Positions 23,942-32,415 of a DNA stretch of 64,000 bases are shown here, piece by piece. The notes under the pieces are model-generated. The model was not told the DNA's origin. It searched no databases and saw only the letters and a list, made by a program, of their open reading frames with translations. Positions within the stretch are counted from its first letter, which is position 1, and each line of letters starts with the position of its first letter. The translations under genes and the position numbers were made by a program. Source of the stretch: Sandaracinobacter neustonicus (GTDB lineage: Bacteria > Pseudomonadota > Alphaproteobacteria > Sphingomonadales > Sphingomonadaceae); contig NZ_VFSU01000028.1 of the NCBI RefSeq assembly GCF_006385875.1, positions 124,001 to 188,000 of the forward strand, given 5' to 3'.

Positions 23942-26413
23942 GTGATCCCTCTGGCACCGGCGGAAAACCGGCTGCGCCATTATCCGGCCGACGTCGACGC
24001 GGGCGATCTCTATCGCCACGCCCCGCCGCACGTGGCCGAGAAATGGACGGCGATGGCGAACGGCCTGCTGGCGCTTTCGGCCGAAGCCGGCAGCAGCGCG
24101 CAGGAGCTGGTGGCGCGGCAGGTGCAGGAACTGGGCTTCAGCTTCCGCATCACCGGCGACACGGAGGAACGCAGCTGGCCGCTGACGCCGATGCCGCTGA
24201 TCATCGGTGCCGAGGAATGGAGCGAGGTGGAGCGCGGGCTGGTGCAGCGCGCCGAACTGATGGAGCGCATCGCCGCCGACATCTATGGCCCGCAATCGCT
24301 GGTGCAGGGTGGCCATCTGCCCGCCGCCGTGGTGACGGGCAGCCGCTATTTCGCGCGCGATATGATCGGGCAGCGGCCGCGCGGAGACCATTATCTGCAC
24401 GTCTATGCCGCCGATCTGGCGCGCGGGCCGCGCGGACAATGGCGCATCCTGGCGGACAGGCTGAAGCTGGCGACCGGCGCGGGCTATGCGCTGGAAAACC
24501 GGCTTGCGCTCAGCCGCAGCACCGGGGCGCTACTGGCGGGAATCCATGTGCGGCGGCTGGCGGGCTTCTTCGCCGACCTGCGCGCGGGGATCGCGCGGGA
24601 TTGTGGCCGCGAATCGCCGCGCATCGCCCTGCTGACCCCCGGCCGCTTCAACCAGAGCTACCCGGAACAGGCGCATCTGGCGCGCTATCTGGGCTTCCCG
24701 CTGGTGGAGGGGCGCGATCTCACCGTCAGCGACGACAAGCTCTATGTGCGCACCATCGCCGGGCCGAAACGGATCGACGCGCTGTGGCGCTGGATCGACA
24801 CCAACGCGCTGGATCCGCTGCGCTTCGACAGCCGATCGCAGCTGGGCGTGCCCGACCTGTTCGAGGCGTGGACGCGCGGGCAGCTGGAACTGGCCAACTG
24901 GCCGGGGGTGGAGTTGCTGGAATCGCAGGCTTTTTCCGCTTTCCTGCCTGCGCTTTGCCAACAGCTGATGGGTGAAGCGCCGATCCTGCCCAATGTCGCG
25001 ACATGGTGGTGCGGGCAGACGGCAGAGGCGGAGCAGGTGCGCGCCCGGCTGGACGAGTTGCAGATCGTGCCCGCCTTTGGCGAAGCGGTGGAGGGGATTT
25101 CCGGCCAGTTGCCACAGCCGGGTGCAGCGCTCAGCCCCGCCGCGCGCGCGCAGTTGCTGGACGCGATGGCGCGCCGGCCGATGGATTATTGCGGGCAGGA
25201 GATTGTGCAGCTTTCCACCACCCCCGCGCTGGTGGGGGACGGGTTCGAGCCGCGCCCCTTCACCGTGCGCGCCTTCGTCGCGCGCGACGGCAACGGGCAA
25301 TGGACGGTGATGCCCGGCGGCTTCGCCCGCCTGTCCTCCTCGGGCGCGTTGCGCAGTTCGCTGATGGGCGAAGGCGATCTGTCTGCCGATGTCTGCATCG
25401 TCGATGAAGGGCCGGGGCGCGATCAGCTGCCCACGCTGTTCCATGTCAGCCCGCCTGTCCGGCGCGGCGGCGGAATCCTCGCCAGCCAGGCGGCGGACAA
25501 TCTTTATTGGTTCGGCCGCTATGTGGAGCGCGCGGAAGCGACGGTGCGGGTGGTGCGCTCCATTCTGGGCAGCTCCATCGACGTCGATTCGCTGGCGCTG
25601 CGCGATCAGCAGGTGCGCGGCCTGCTGGCGCAACTGCTCTACCTGTGGAACGCTGTGGATGAGGACTCGCTGGAACTGCCGATGGCGCAGGTCTGCCGGC
25701 TGGCGCTGCTGGAACAGGCGCGGCCGGGGGGCGTATCGGCGCTGCTCGCTGCCATCCGCGACATCGGGCTGGCGCTGCGCGATCGTTTCGCCTCGGATTT
25801 CTGGCGCGTCGCCAGCCGCCCTTTGCCCGAAATCCCCAACGCGCGCGGCACCGTGCTGCAGCGCGGCGTCTGGGAATTGCTGGAACGCTTCAGCGCGCTT
25901 TCCGGCCTGATCGCGGAAGATATGGTGCGCAGCCCGGCATGGCGCTTCCTCGACATCGGCCGCCGTATCGAGCGGGCGCTGGCGATCTGCCGCATGCTGC
26001 GCCAGATGGAGCGGGCCGAAAGCGAGGCGGACGCGCTGTCTGCCATGCTCGACCTGTGCGACAGCCAGATCAGCTATCGCTCGCGCTATCTCTCCAGCCC
26101 CGCGCGGGAGCCGGTGCTGGACCTGCTGCTGCTGGACCCGGAAAACCCCCGCTCGCTGATCTTCCAGCTGCAGGCGCTGAACGGCCATCTGGAGGCGCTG
26201 CCCACGCTGGCGGAAAATGGCCTGCCCGAAGCGCCGCAACTGGCTTCGCGCGCGATCCTCGCCAGCTTCGCGGCGATGACGGCGGACAGCATCGACGACG
26301 CGCTGCTGATGCAGACGGAGGAGCGGCTGCTGGCCCTCTCCGAAGCGGTTTCGCTGCGTTATTTCCTGCAATTCGACAGGGCGAAGCCCGTGGCCGGACA
26401 GTTTCTCGCATGA
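23942..26413 (+). CDS. Fused circularly permuted ATP-grasp and alpha-E protein
   Basis: 823-aa fusion. Residues about 1-480 match the circularly permuted ATP-grasp type 2 (DUF404/DUF407) with RDMIGQRPRGDHYLHVYAADL, ENRLALSR and LLTPGRFNQSYPEQAHLARY; residues about 505-820 match the alpha-helical alpha-E domain (DUF403), starting ILASQAADNLYWFGRYVERAEAT. In many bacteria these are two genes; here they are one. The predicted activity is ATP-dependent ligation of an amino group to a carboxylate, in the cytoplasm. The start is GTG at 23942, 8 bases after the DUF2126 gene. It overlaps the next gene by 4 bases (ATGA). Confidence 0.83.
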   Translation: MIPLAPAENRLRHYPADVDAGDLYRHAPPHVAEKWTAMANGLLALSAEAGSSAQELVARQVQELGFSFRITGDTEERSWPLTPMPLIIGAEEWSEVERGLVQRAELMERIAADIYGPQSLVQGGHLPAAVVTGSRYFARDMIGQRPRGDHYLHVYAADLARGPRGQWRILADRLKLATGAGYALENRLALSRSTGALLAGIHVRRLAGFFADLRAGIARDCGRESPRIALLTPGRFNQSYPEQAHLARYLGFPLVEGRDLTVSDDKLYVRTIAGPKRIDALWRWIDTNALDPLRFDSRSQLGVPDLFEAWTRGQLELANWPGVELLESQAFSAFLPALCQQLMGEAPILPNVATWWCGQTAEAEQVRARLDELQIVPAFGEAVEGISGQLPQPGAALSPAARAQLLDAMARRPMDYCGQEIVQLSTTPALVGDGFEPRPFTVRAFVARDGNGQWTVMPGGFARLSSSGALRSSLMGEGDLSADVCIVDEGPGRDQLPTLFHVSPPVRRGGGILASQAADNLYWFGRYVERAEATVRVVRSILGSSIDVDSLALRDQQVRGLLAQLLYLWNAVDEDSLELPMAQVCRLALLEQARPGGVSALLAAIRDIGLALRDRFASDFWRVASRPLPEIPNARGTVLQRGVWELLERFSALSGLIAEDMVRSPAWRFLDIGRRIERALAICRMLRQMERAESEADALSAMLDLCDSQISYRSRYLSSPAREPVLDLLLLDPENPRSLIFQLQALNGHLEALPTLAENGLPEAPQLASRAILASFAAMTADSIDDALLMQTEERLLALSEAVSLRYFLQFDRAKPVAGQFLA

Positions 26414-27321
26414 TCTATGATGTCCGCCACCTGACGACTGTGGACTATGACGGCCCGGTGCGGCTGGCGCGCTTCAACCTGAGGCTGGTGCCCGCGCCAT
26501 GGCGCGGCCAGCTGCTGCACAGCCATGAGCTGATCGTCACGCCCCGGCCCGCCTCCATCACCAGCGAGATGGGGCCGTATCTGGTCAACCGCAGCCGGCT
26601 GACGCTGCGCGAGCCGACCAAGAGCCTCACGGTGGAAAGCCGCTTCACCGTGGAGGTGGAGGAGCCGTCGTTCCTGATGGACAGCGTCGCCTCGCCCCGT
26701 CTGTGTCAGGTGCGGGCGGATGCGCTGGCGCATCATGACCTCTCCGCGCTGGGGCCGTCGGCCTATCTCTATGCTTCTGGCATTGCCCGGCCATCCGCCG
26801 CCATCGCCGAATGGGCGCGGCCTTACATGGCGGGGAATGTCTCGGTGATGGAGGCCGGGCGGGCGTTGATGTCGGCCATCCACGCCCATTTCCGCTATGA
26901 TTCGAAGGCGACCCGCACGGATACGCCGCCGCAGGAGGCCTTCCAGAAACGGCGCGGCGTCTGCCAGGATTTTTCCCATGTGATGATCGTGGCGGCGCGG
27001 GCGTGGGGCATTCCGGCCGCCTATGTCAGCGGCTATCTGCGCACGCTGCCGCCGCCGGGCAAGCCCCGGCTGGTGGGCGCGGACGCCATGCACGCATGGG
27101 TGAATTTGTGGTGCGGCGATCAGCTGGGCTGGGTTGGTTTCGATCCCACCAACAATATTCTCGCCGATTCCAGCCATATCTTCACGGCGATGGGCCGGGA
27201 TTATGCCGATGTCGCCCCGCTGGACGGTGTGTTCCACGGGGGTGGCGGGCAATCGATGGACGTCGCGGTTGACGTGATGCCCCGGCTGGCGGACGGCTTC
27301 GCCTCTGCCGCAACCGGCTGA
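26410..27321 (+). CDS. Small transglutaminase-like protease of the alpha-E cluster
   Basis: 303-aa protein: N-terminal transglutaminase-associated beta domain (MIYDVRHLTTVDYDGPVRLA) and a transglutaminase core with C185 (RRGVCQDFSHV), H228 (DAMHAWVNLW) and D245 (GFDPTNN). There is no signal peptide, so it is probably cytoplasmic. It is the third gene of the cluster, coupled by ATGA to the ATP-grasp/alpha-E gene. It may hydrolyse or transfer amide bonds made by the ligase. In many relatives a proteasome-type protease gene follows; it is not present here. Confidence 0.88.
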   Translation: MIYDVRHLTTVDYDGPVRLARFNLRLVPAPWRGQLLHSHELIVTPRPASITSEMGPYLVNRSRLTLREPTKSLTVESRFTVEVEEPSFLMDSVASPRLCQVRADALAHHDLSALGPSAYLYASGIARPSAAIAEWARPYMAGNVSVMEAGRALMSAIHAHFRYDSKATRTDTPPQEAFQKRRGVCQDFSHVMIVAARAWGIPAAYVSGYLRTLPPPGKPRLVGADAMHAWVNLWCGDQLGWVGFDPTNNILADSSHIFTAMGRDYADVAPLDGVFHGGGGQSMDVAVDVMPRLADGFASAATG

Positions 27322-27376
27322 CGGACAAACACGGGCCGCCGCCTGCCTTGCGCTGACGACATGGACGCCATGTTGT

Positions 27377-27391
27377 TGCGAATGAGTTGCA
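27377..27391 (+). promoter_or_regulatory. Putative iron-regulator operator, copy 1
   Basis: TGCGAATGAGTTGCA, a partly palindromic 15-mer (10 of 15 positions symmetric), 30 bases before the ATG of the PepSY operon. The identical 15-mer lies on the opposite strand at 34780-34794, 33 bases before the ATG of the siderophore receptor. Sequence style and location suggest a Fur-type or similar iron-responsive operator. Confidence 0.6.
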
Positions 27392-27421
27392 TTTGGTGCG
27401 GCGCGGCGATAGCAGGCGCTT

Positions 27422-28114
27422 ATGCACGGCACATCTGCCCCTCCTCCTGCTGTTCCGCCCGCCGCGAAGAAGGTGGTGCCGCCGCCGCAGACAGCCAAGG
27501 CGAAGCGCGCTTTCTGGCTGAAGCAGCTGCACACATGGCACTGGATCAGCTCTGCTGTCAGCCTTGTGGGGCTGCTGCTGTTCACCATCACCGGCATCAC
27601 GCTGAACCATGCGGGCCAGATCGAGGGCAAGCCCGTCACGGCCGAGCGCGAGGCGCAATTGCCCGATGCCCTGCTGCCGCTGCTGGCGCCGAAGCCCGGC
27701 GAAAGCACAGAGAAAGAAGACCGGCCTCTGCCGCCCCAACTGGAGAATTGGCTGCGCACCGAACTCTCCGTGAAGTCGCGCGGCACGGCGGAATGGTCGG
27801 CTGACGAAGTCTACCTCTCGCTGCCGCGCCCCGGCGGAGACGGCTGGGTTTCCATTGATCGGGAAACCGGCGAGGTGCTGACGGAGAGCAGCTCGCGCGG
27901 GGCGATTTCCTACCTGAACGATCTGCACAAGGGCCGCAACACCGGCCCGGCGTGGAGCTGGTTCATCGATATCTTCGCGGTCGCCTCACTGGTGTTCGCG
28001 CTGACGGGGCTTGTGCTGCTGTGGCTGCATTCCCACCGCCGCCCCTCCACCTGGCCGCTGGTCGGGCTGGGGCTTCTGATCCCGCTGCTGCTGGCGATGT
28101 TCTTCATTCATTAG
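27422..28114 (+). CDS. PepSY-associated membrane protein
   Basis: 230-aa inner-membrane protein: a Pro/Lys-rich cytoplasmic N-terminus, a first helix WHWISSAVSLVGLLLFTITG, a periplasmic PepSY-like domain (about residues 62-175), then two further hydrophobic stretches (WFIDIFAVASLVFALTGLVL and VGLGLLIPLLLAMFFI). His residues at the membrane edges (LHTWHW, LNDLHKGR, WLHSHRR) are candidates for haem ligands. PepSY transmembrane proteins of the PiuB/FoxB kind move electrons across the inner membrane, for instance for siderophore-iron reduction. It is the first gene of the PepSY-DUF2271-DUF4198-ApbE operon. Confidence 0.83.
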   Translation: MHGTSAPPPAVPPAAKKVVPPPQTAKAKRAFWLKQLHTWHWISSAVSLVGLLLFTITGITLNHAGQIEGKPVTAEREAQLPDALLPLLAPKPGESTEKEDRPLPPQLENWLRTELSVKSRGTAEWSADEVYLSLPRPGGDGWVSIDRETGEVLTESSSRGAISYLNDLHKGRNTGPAWSWFIDIFAVASLVFALTGLVLLWLHSHRRPSTWPLVGLGLLIPLLLAMFFIH

Positions 28115-28122
28115 GGGATTTC

Positions 28123-28635
28123 ATGCGCACCAACATCCTGTCCGCACCCGTTCTGCTGCTGGCGACATCGCCAGCCTTTGCCGCCGGGCTGGACGTTTCG
28201 CTCACCATCCCCACGCTGAAGGTGGCGGAATATCATCGGCCCTATGTCGCCATCTGGATCGAGCCGGAAGGCGGCGAAGCGAAGACGCTGGCGGTGTGGT
28301 ACGACATCAAGCTGAAAGACAAGGAAGGCGAGAAGTGGCTGCGCGACATCCGCACTTGGTGGCGGAAATCCGGCCGCACGCTGAGCTTCCCGGTGGATGG
28401 CGTCTCCGGCGCGACCCGCGCGCCCGGCACCCACAAGATCAGCTTCACTGAAGGGCAGGGGCCGCTGGGGAAGCTGGCACCGGGCAAGTATGAGCTGGTG
28501 GTGGAAGCCGCGCGGGAAGTGGGCGGGCGGGAATTGCTACGCCTGCCGTTCCAGTGGCCGCCCAAGGGCGGCGAGGTGGTGAAGGCCGCCGGATCGACCG
28601 AACTGGGCGCGGCGTCCGTCACGCTGCAACGTTAG
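28123..28635 (+). CDS. DUF2271 protein, predicted covalent FMN carrier
   Basis: 170-aa exported protein: signal peptide MRTNILSAPVLLLATSPAFA and a beta-rich DUF2271 domain. Around residue 92 it reads D92-GVSGA-T98, matching the D-g-x-(S/T)-G-A-(T/S) flavinylation motif of NqrC/RnfG-type proteins, in which ApbE attaches FMN to the last Thr/Ser through phosphate. ApbE is encoded two genes downstream. The product is therefore predicted to be a periplasmic flavoprotein that receives electrons from the PepSY membrane protein. An AGGGGA site precedes the ATG, 8 bases after the PepSY gene. Confidence 0.82.
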   Translation: MRTNILSAPVLLLATSPAFAAGLDVSLTIPTLKVAEYHRPYVAIWIEPEGGEAKTLAVWYDIKLKDKEGEKWLRDIRTWWRKSGRTLSFPVDGVSGATRAPGTHKISFTEGQGPLGKLAPGKYELVVEAAREVGGRELLRLPFQWPPKGGEVVKAAGSTELGAASVTLQR

Positions 28636-28658
28636 AATTCGAACGAGGGAGAAACAGG

Positions 28659-29474
28659 ATGTTCCGCAAGACCGCAGTTGTCGCCACCCTGCTGGCCGGG
28701 CTGATCGCCGCGCCCGCCGCCGCTCACCGCCAGTGGCTGCACCCCTCTGCCACCGTGCTCTCGGGTGACAAGGCGTGGGTGACGGTGGATGCCGCTGTGT
28801 CCAACGACCTCTTCTATTTCGAGCATATGCCGCTCAGGCTGGACAATATGAAAGTCTGGCAGCCGGACGGCAGCGAGGGCAAAATTCAGAACGCCTCCAC
28901 CGGCCGCTATCGCAGCGTGTTTGATGTGGAGCTGAACCAGCAAGGCACGTGGAAGATCGGAACCGGCATGTCCGGCATCATGGGCAGCTACAAGCTGAAC
29001 GGGCAGGAACAGCGTCTGCCGCGTGGGGCCGCTGCCGCCGATCTCGCCAAGCTGATCCCGGCGGGTGCGACCGATGTGCGCATCAGCGAGAACAGCAGCC
29101 GCAACGAAACTTTCGTGACCGTGGGTGCGCCCACCACCACCGTGCTGAAGCCCAGCGGCAAAGGGCTGGAAGTGGAATGGCTGACGCACCCGAACGACAT
29201 CGTGGTGGGTGAGACGGTAAAGCTGCGCTTCTTGGCAGACGGCAAGCCCGCCGCCGGGATCGACGTGGAAGTGGTGCCGGGCGGTGTGCGCTATCGCGAC
29301 AAGCTGAACGACCGCGCGCTGAAAACCGACGCGAACGGCGTGCTGACGCTGGATTTCGCCACGCCGGGCATGGTGTGGCTGGAAGCGCAGCTGCAGGATA
29401 ACAAGCCCAGCGTGCCCGGCGCGACGCAGCGGCGGCTGGTCTATATCACCACGCTGGAAGTGCTCGCCCCCTGA
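28659..29474 (+). CDS. DUF4198 periplasmic protein
   Basis: 271-aa exported protein with signal peptide MFRKTAVVATLLAGLIAAPAAA, then mature HRQWLHPSATVLSGDKAWVT. The DUF4198 family (NikM-like beta-sandwich domains) is often tied to metal uptake, and the first mature residue, His, together with H28 could bind metal. The C-terminal part (LRFLADGKPAAGIDVEVVPG) resembles a carboxypeptidase-regulatory-like fold. A GAGGGAG site precedes the ATG. Third gene of the operon; the role may be to bind or present metal or a metal complex to the redox partner. Confidence 0.8.
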   Translation: MFRKTAVVATLLAGLIAAPAAAHRQWLHPSATVLSGDKAWVTVDAAVSNDLFYFEHMPLRLDNMKVWQPDGSEGKIQNASTGRYRSVFDVELNQQGTWKIGTGMSGIMGSYKLNGQEQRLPRGAAAADLAKLIPAGATDVRISENSSRNETFVTVGAPTTTVLKPSGKGLEVEWLTHPNDIVVGETVKLRFLADGKPAAGIDVEVVPGGVRYRDKLNDRALKTDANGVLTLDFATPGMVWLEAQLQDNKPSVPGATQRRLVYITTLEVLAP

Positions 29475-29524
29475 CGCTGGAGTTCGAGCCAAGGGTCGCG
29501 ATTCCCGCCGATCTGTCGCCCGCG

Positions 29525-30439
29525 TTGTTCCGCGGGCGCGACCCGGCCGCCCGCATCCGCCGCTTCGCCGGGCGCACGATGGGCACCGGCTGGTCTCTGG
29601 CGATCGCCGCCGGCCCGGCCGATGCGCGCGCAAGGGTCGAGACGGTGCTGGCGCAAGTGATCGCGGAATCCAGCCTGTGGGAGGCTGAGTCCGAAATCAG
29701 CCGGTTCAACCGCGCGCCTGCGGGGGTCTCGCTGCCCGTCTCCCCCGGTTTCGCCGAGGTGGTGGGGGCCGCGCTTGCCATCGCCGAAGCCAGCAACGGC
29801 GCGTTCGATCCGGGCCTCGCCGCCATCGCGGACAGCTGGGGCTTCGGCCCCGGCGGTGCACGCGAAAACGCCGAACCCGGGGAATGGCGGGCGATGAAGC
29901 TGGAAAATGGCAGGCTCATCCAGCCCGGCACCATCGCGCTGGACCTGAACGCCATCGCCAAGGGGCAGGCGGTTGATCGCGCCGCCGCCGCGTTGCGCGA
30001 AGCAGGCGCGGCGCACTTCCTGATGGAGATCGGCGGCGAATATCGCGGCGAAGGCGTGAAGCCCGACGGCCAGCCATGGTGGGTGGAGATCGAACAGCCC
30101 CCCGGTGCCGCCCTGCCGCCGCTGCGCGTGGCGCTCTCCGGCCTCAGCATCGCCACCTCCGGCGATTACCGCCGCGCGGTGATGCGCGGCGGGAAACGCT
30201 TCTCCCACAGCATCGACCCCACCACCGGCCAGCCCATCGCCGAAGGAGTCGCCTCGGTCGCGGTGCTGGGCCGAAGCTGCATGATTGCCGACGCCGAAGC
30301 CACCGCCATTACCGTGCTGGGCGCAGCGCAAGGCTATGATTGGGCCGTATCACGCGGGCTGGCGGCACAGATCCTGTTGCGCGAGGGCGGTGGGTTCCGG
30401 GAGGTGCTGACGCCTGCGCTGGCGGGGATGCTGGGGTGA
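29525..30439 (+). CDS. apbE: FAD:protein FMN transferase
   Basis: ApbE-family enzyme of about 304 aa, transferring FMN from FAD to Thr/Ser of target proteins. Visible blocks are FAGRTMGTGWSLAI at the N-terminus, the AIAKGQAVDRAA segment (DLNAIAKGQAVD), the IGGEYRGEG loop, the catalytic HSIDPTTGQPI, and the Mg-binding ADAEATAITVLG near the end. No signal peptide or lipobox is visible, so modification may occur in the cytoplasm before export, or the N-terminus is misassigned. The frame is open upstream to the DUF4198 stop; TTG 29525 is the first standard start, with ATG 29579 as alternative. The likely target is the DUF2271 protein of the same operon. Confidence 0.88.
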   Translation: MFRGRDPAARIRRFAGRTMGTGWSLAIAAGPADARARVETVLAQVIAESSLWEAESEISRFNRAPAGVSLPVSPGFAEVVGAALAIAEASNGAFDPGLAAIADSWGFGPGGARENAEPGEWRAMKLENGRLIQPGTIALDLNAIAKGQAVDRAAAALREAGAAHFLMEIGGEYRGEGVKPDGQPWWVEIEQPPGAALPPLRVALSGLSIATSGDYRRAVMRGGKRFSHSIDPTTGQPIAEGVASVAVLGRSCMIADAEATAITVLGAAQGYDWAVSRGLAAQILLREGGGFREVLTPALAGMLG

Positions 30440-30867
30440 TTGGCGGGGCCGTGGAGGCCTCCGGCGGGCCGGGCTCTGCCCGGCACCCGGCAGGGGCGTG
30501 ACGCCCCTGCACCCCCGAACTTTTTAGCCCCTCCTCCTTTAGGGGAGGGGTTGGGGTGGGGGCCATCCGCCTGGCGCGAGGATGGCGGTTGATTGCCTGC
30601 GGCGCTTTTCATTGAGCGTGTTTTATTGTTGTGGATCAGGCCCTGCGGTGACACCCCCTCTCCATCTCTCCCCCTTGCAGGGGGAGAGGGCCGCGTAGCG
30701 CCGCAGGCAATCAAAGTTGATCACACGCACGGCGGTAGCGGTTGGGCCGCGATGCCAACTTAGAGGGTGCAGGGAAATCATTTCCTTGGCACGGGTTCCA
30801 AGGGCAAAGCCCTTGGCCGCCGGAGGCACAAACCCCGCCCGCTGGAGGCAAAACCCGCCCCGCGCGC
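30440..30867. repeat. Mosaic intergenic repeat, copy C (inverted)
   Basis: 428 bases without a gene between convergent apbE and the PKHD hydroxylase gene. Read leftward it repeats the modules of the other copies: GCAGGGGCGTGACGCCCCTG (30490-30509), AGCCCCTCCTCC-TTTA-GGGGAGGGG (30526-30550), TTGATTGCCTGCGGCGC (30589-30605) with its exact inverse GCGCCGCAGGCAATCAA (30698-30714), a CTCTCCCCCTTGCAGGGGGAGAG hairpin, and the AGGGTGCAGGGAAATCATTT module (30763-30782). The interior between the inverted pair is only 92 bases, against about 205 in copy A. Confidence 0.8.
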
Positions 30868-31551
30868 CTAAACCTCAGCCCAGCGCCGCAGCAGATTGTG
30901 GTAGATGCCTGTCAGCGCCACGACTTCCGGGTCTCCCAGTCCCAGCCGGGTGGCGAGTTTCTGGATTGAGACGTCCAGTTCGTACAGCGAGCGGCGGGCG
31001 GCGTCGTCGCGGACCATGGACTGGATCCAGAAGAAGGAGGCGATGCGTTCGCCGCGCGTGACGGGGGTGACGCGGTGCAGGCTGGAGGAGGGGTAGAGCA
31101 CCATGTGCCCGGCGGGCAGCTTGACCTTTTGTTCGCCGAACTGGCCTTCGATGGTGAGTTCGCCGCCGTCATACTCGTCTGGTCCGGCGAGGAAGAGGGT
31201 GGCGGAGAGGTCTGTGCGGATGCGGAAATCAGTGCCCGGCTTGGCGCGGACGGCGTTGTCTACATGGGTGCCGAAGGTTTCGCCGGTGCGGTAGCGGTTG
31301 AATAGCGGCGGATAGACTTTGGCGGGCAGCGCGGCAGCGATGAAGGCGGGGCTGCGGCCCAGTGCGGCCAGCACGCGCTGCGACAGTTCGCGCGCGGCGG
31401 GGCCGTCTTCGGGCAGTTGCAGGTTCACTTTCGCCATGGCGGATTGCGCGCCGGAGGTGACGTTGCCGTCCACCCATTCGGCGTCTGCCATCAGAGCGCG
31501 GAAATAGGCGACTTCGTCTGCCGACAGCACGTCGGGAATTGCGATCAGCAT
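30868..31551 (-). CDS. PKHD-type Fe(II)/2-oxoglutarate hydroxylase (PiuC/YbiX)
   Basis: 227-aa dioxygenase. The 2-His-1-carboxylate site is H96-x-D98 (FGTHVDNA) and H159 ([15 protein letters not shown]), with R169 the likely 2-oxoglutarate anchor. Relatives (YbiX, PiuC) are almost always encoded beside catecholate siderophore receptors (Fiu, PiuA), as here, where it is the third gene of a receptor-TonB-hydroxylase operon (5-base gap to tonB). Its proposed role is processing of the imported iron chelate or adaptation to iron limitation; the substrate is not established. Confidence 0.9.
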   Translation of the reverse strand: MLIAIPDVLSADEVAYFRALMADAEWVDGNVTSGAQSAMAKVNLQLPEDGPAARELSQRVLAALGRSPAFIAAALPAKVYPPLFNRYRTGETFGTHVDNAVRAKPGTDFRIRTDLSATLFLAGPDEYDGGELTIEGQFGEQKVKLPAGHMVLYPSSSLHRVTPVTRGERIASFFWIQSMVRDDAARRSLYELDVSIQKLATRLGLGDPEVVALTGIYHNLLRRWAEV

Positions 31552-31556
31552 AGGGT

Positions 31557-32324
31557 TTAGTTCGCGTGTGTGAGGGTGAAGGGGATTTCCACGAGGCCGC
31601 GCACCGGAACCGCCTGCCCGTCGCGGATCGTGGGGGACCAGCGCCAGTGCCGCACGGCCTCCAGCGCGGCCTTGTCCAGCCGGTGGTGGCCGCTGGAGCT
31701 GCGGATGCCGATATTGCTGACACGGCCGTCTGTGCCGAGCAGCACATCCAGCACGACGGTGCCCTGTTCCTTCAGACGGCGCGATTCATAGGGGTAACGC
31801 GGCGGCACGGCCTCGATCATCGTGGCGGAAAGGTCTCCGGCCGAAACGGTAGCGGGCGCGCGCACCGGGGCGGGGGAGGGCGGGCCTTCCGCGACGGCGG
31901 CGGGCGTGGGTGTGGAGACCGGCGGCGGCGGGTTTTCCACCACCACGGCGGTGATGCTGGGCGGTCGGTCCTCGATCTGGATCACCGGCGGCGGGATGAC
32001 GACGGGCGGGGTTTCCACCAGCCGCTCCGGCGTGGTGGCGGGCGGCGGCGGCGGGGCGGGCGGGATGGAGAGCAGTTCCATCGCCACGGGCTGCTGCTGC
32101 CGGCTGCGCACATGGTGCTGGATCAGCAGCAGCGCGAACAGGGCGATGTGCAGCACCGCCACGGCCAGTGCGGCCCATGCGTTGAAGCTGAGGGGCTTGC
32201 GCGGGGCGGCGGGCCGGGGTGCAGGGTCTTCAGGTGCAGGCGCGATGTGCATGGGCGCGCGGACGGCGATCGGCCGCTCTGCCGCAGGCGGTGCCCCATG
32301 GGCTGGAAGAGCGCTGGTCGCCAT
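31557..32324 (-). CDS. tonB: TonB energy transducer
   Basis: 255-aa TonB: a cytoplasmic N-terminus, one membrane helix ([19 protein letters not shown]), a Pro-rich periplasmic spacer ([20 protein letters not shown]), and a C-terminal TonB domain with [20 protein letters not shown] and [11 protein letters not shown]. It couples the proton-motive force to outer-membrane receptors. ATG 32324 is chosen: an in-frame ATG 57 bases upstream lies inside the arm of a hairpin (32371-32405). A dedicated TonB next to the siderophore receptor suggests a receptor-specific transducer. Confidence 0.88.
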   Translation of the reverse strand: MATSALPAHGAPPAAERPIAVRAPMHIAPAPEDPAPRPAAPRKPLSFNAWAALAVAVLHIALFALLLIQHHVRSRQQQPVAMELLSIPPAPPPPPATTPERLVETPPVVIPPPVIQIEDRPPSITAVVVENPPPPVSTPTPAAVAEGPPSPAPVRAPATVSAGDLSATMIEAVPPRYPYESRRLKEQGTVVLDVLLGTDGRVSNIGIRSSSGHHRLDKAALEAVRHWRWSPTIRDGQAVPVRGLVEIPFTLTHAN

Positions 32325-32370
32325 TTCCTGTGCCGCAGCCCTATCAAGAGTGGAATTGAGAAGCAATTGC

Positions 32371-32405
32371 AGGGCTGCCATGCGTCGATTCAGCGCGGCA
32401 GCCCT
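32371..32405 (-). terminator. Hairpin between siderophore receptor and tonB
   Basis: Perfect 9-bp stem AGGGCTGCC (32371-32379) / GGCAGCCCT (32397-32405), 17-base loop, placed 11 bases after the receptor stop on the minus strand. No U-tract follows, so it is more likely an RNA-processing or partial-termination site that lowers tonB and hydroxylase expression relative to the receptor. Confidence 0.5.
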
Positions 32406-32415
32406 GCAAGGCCCA

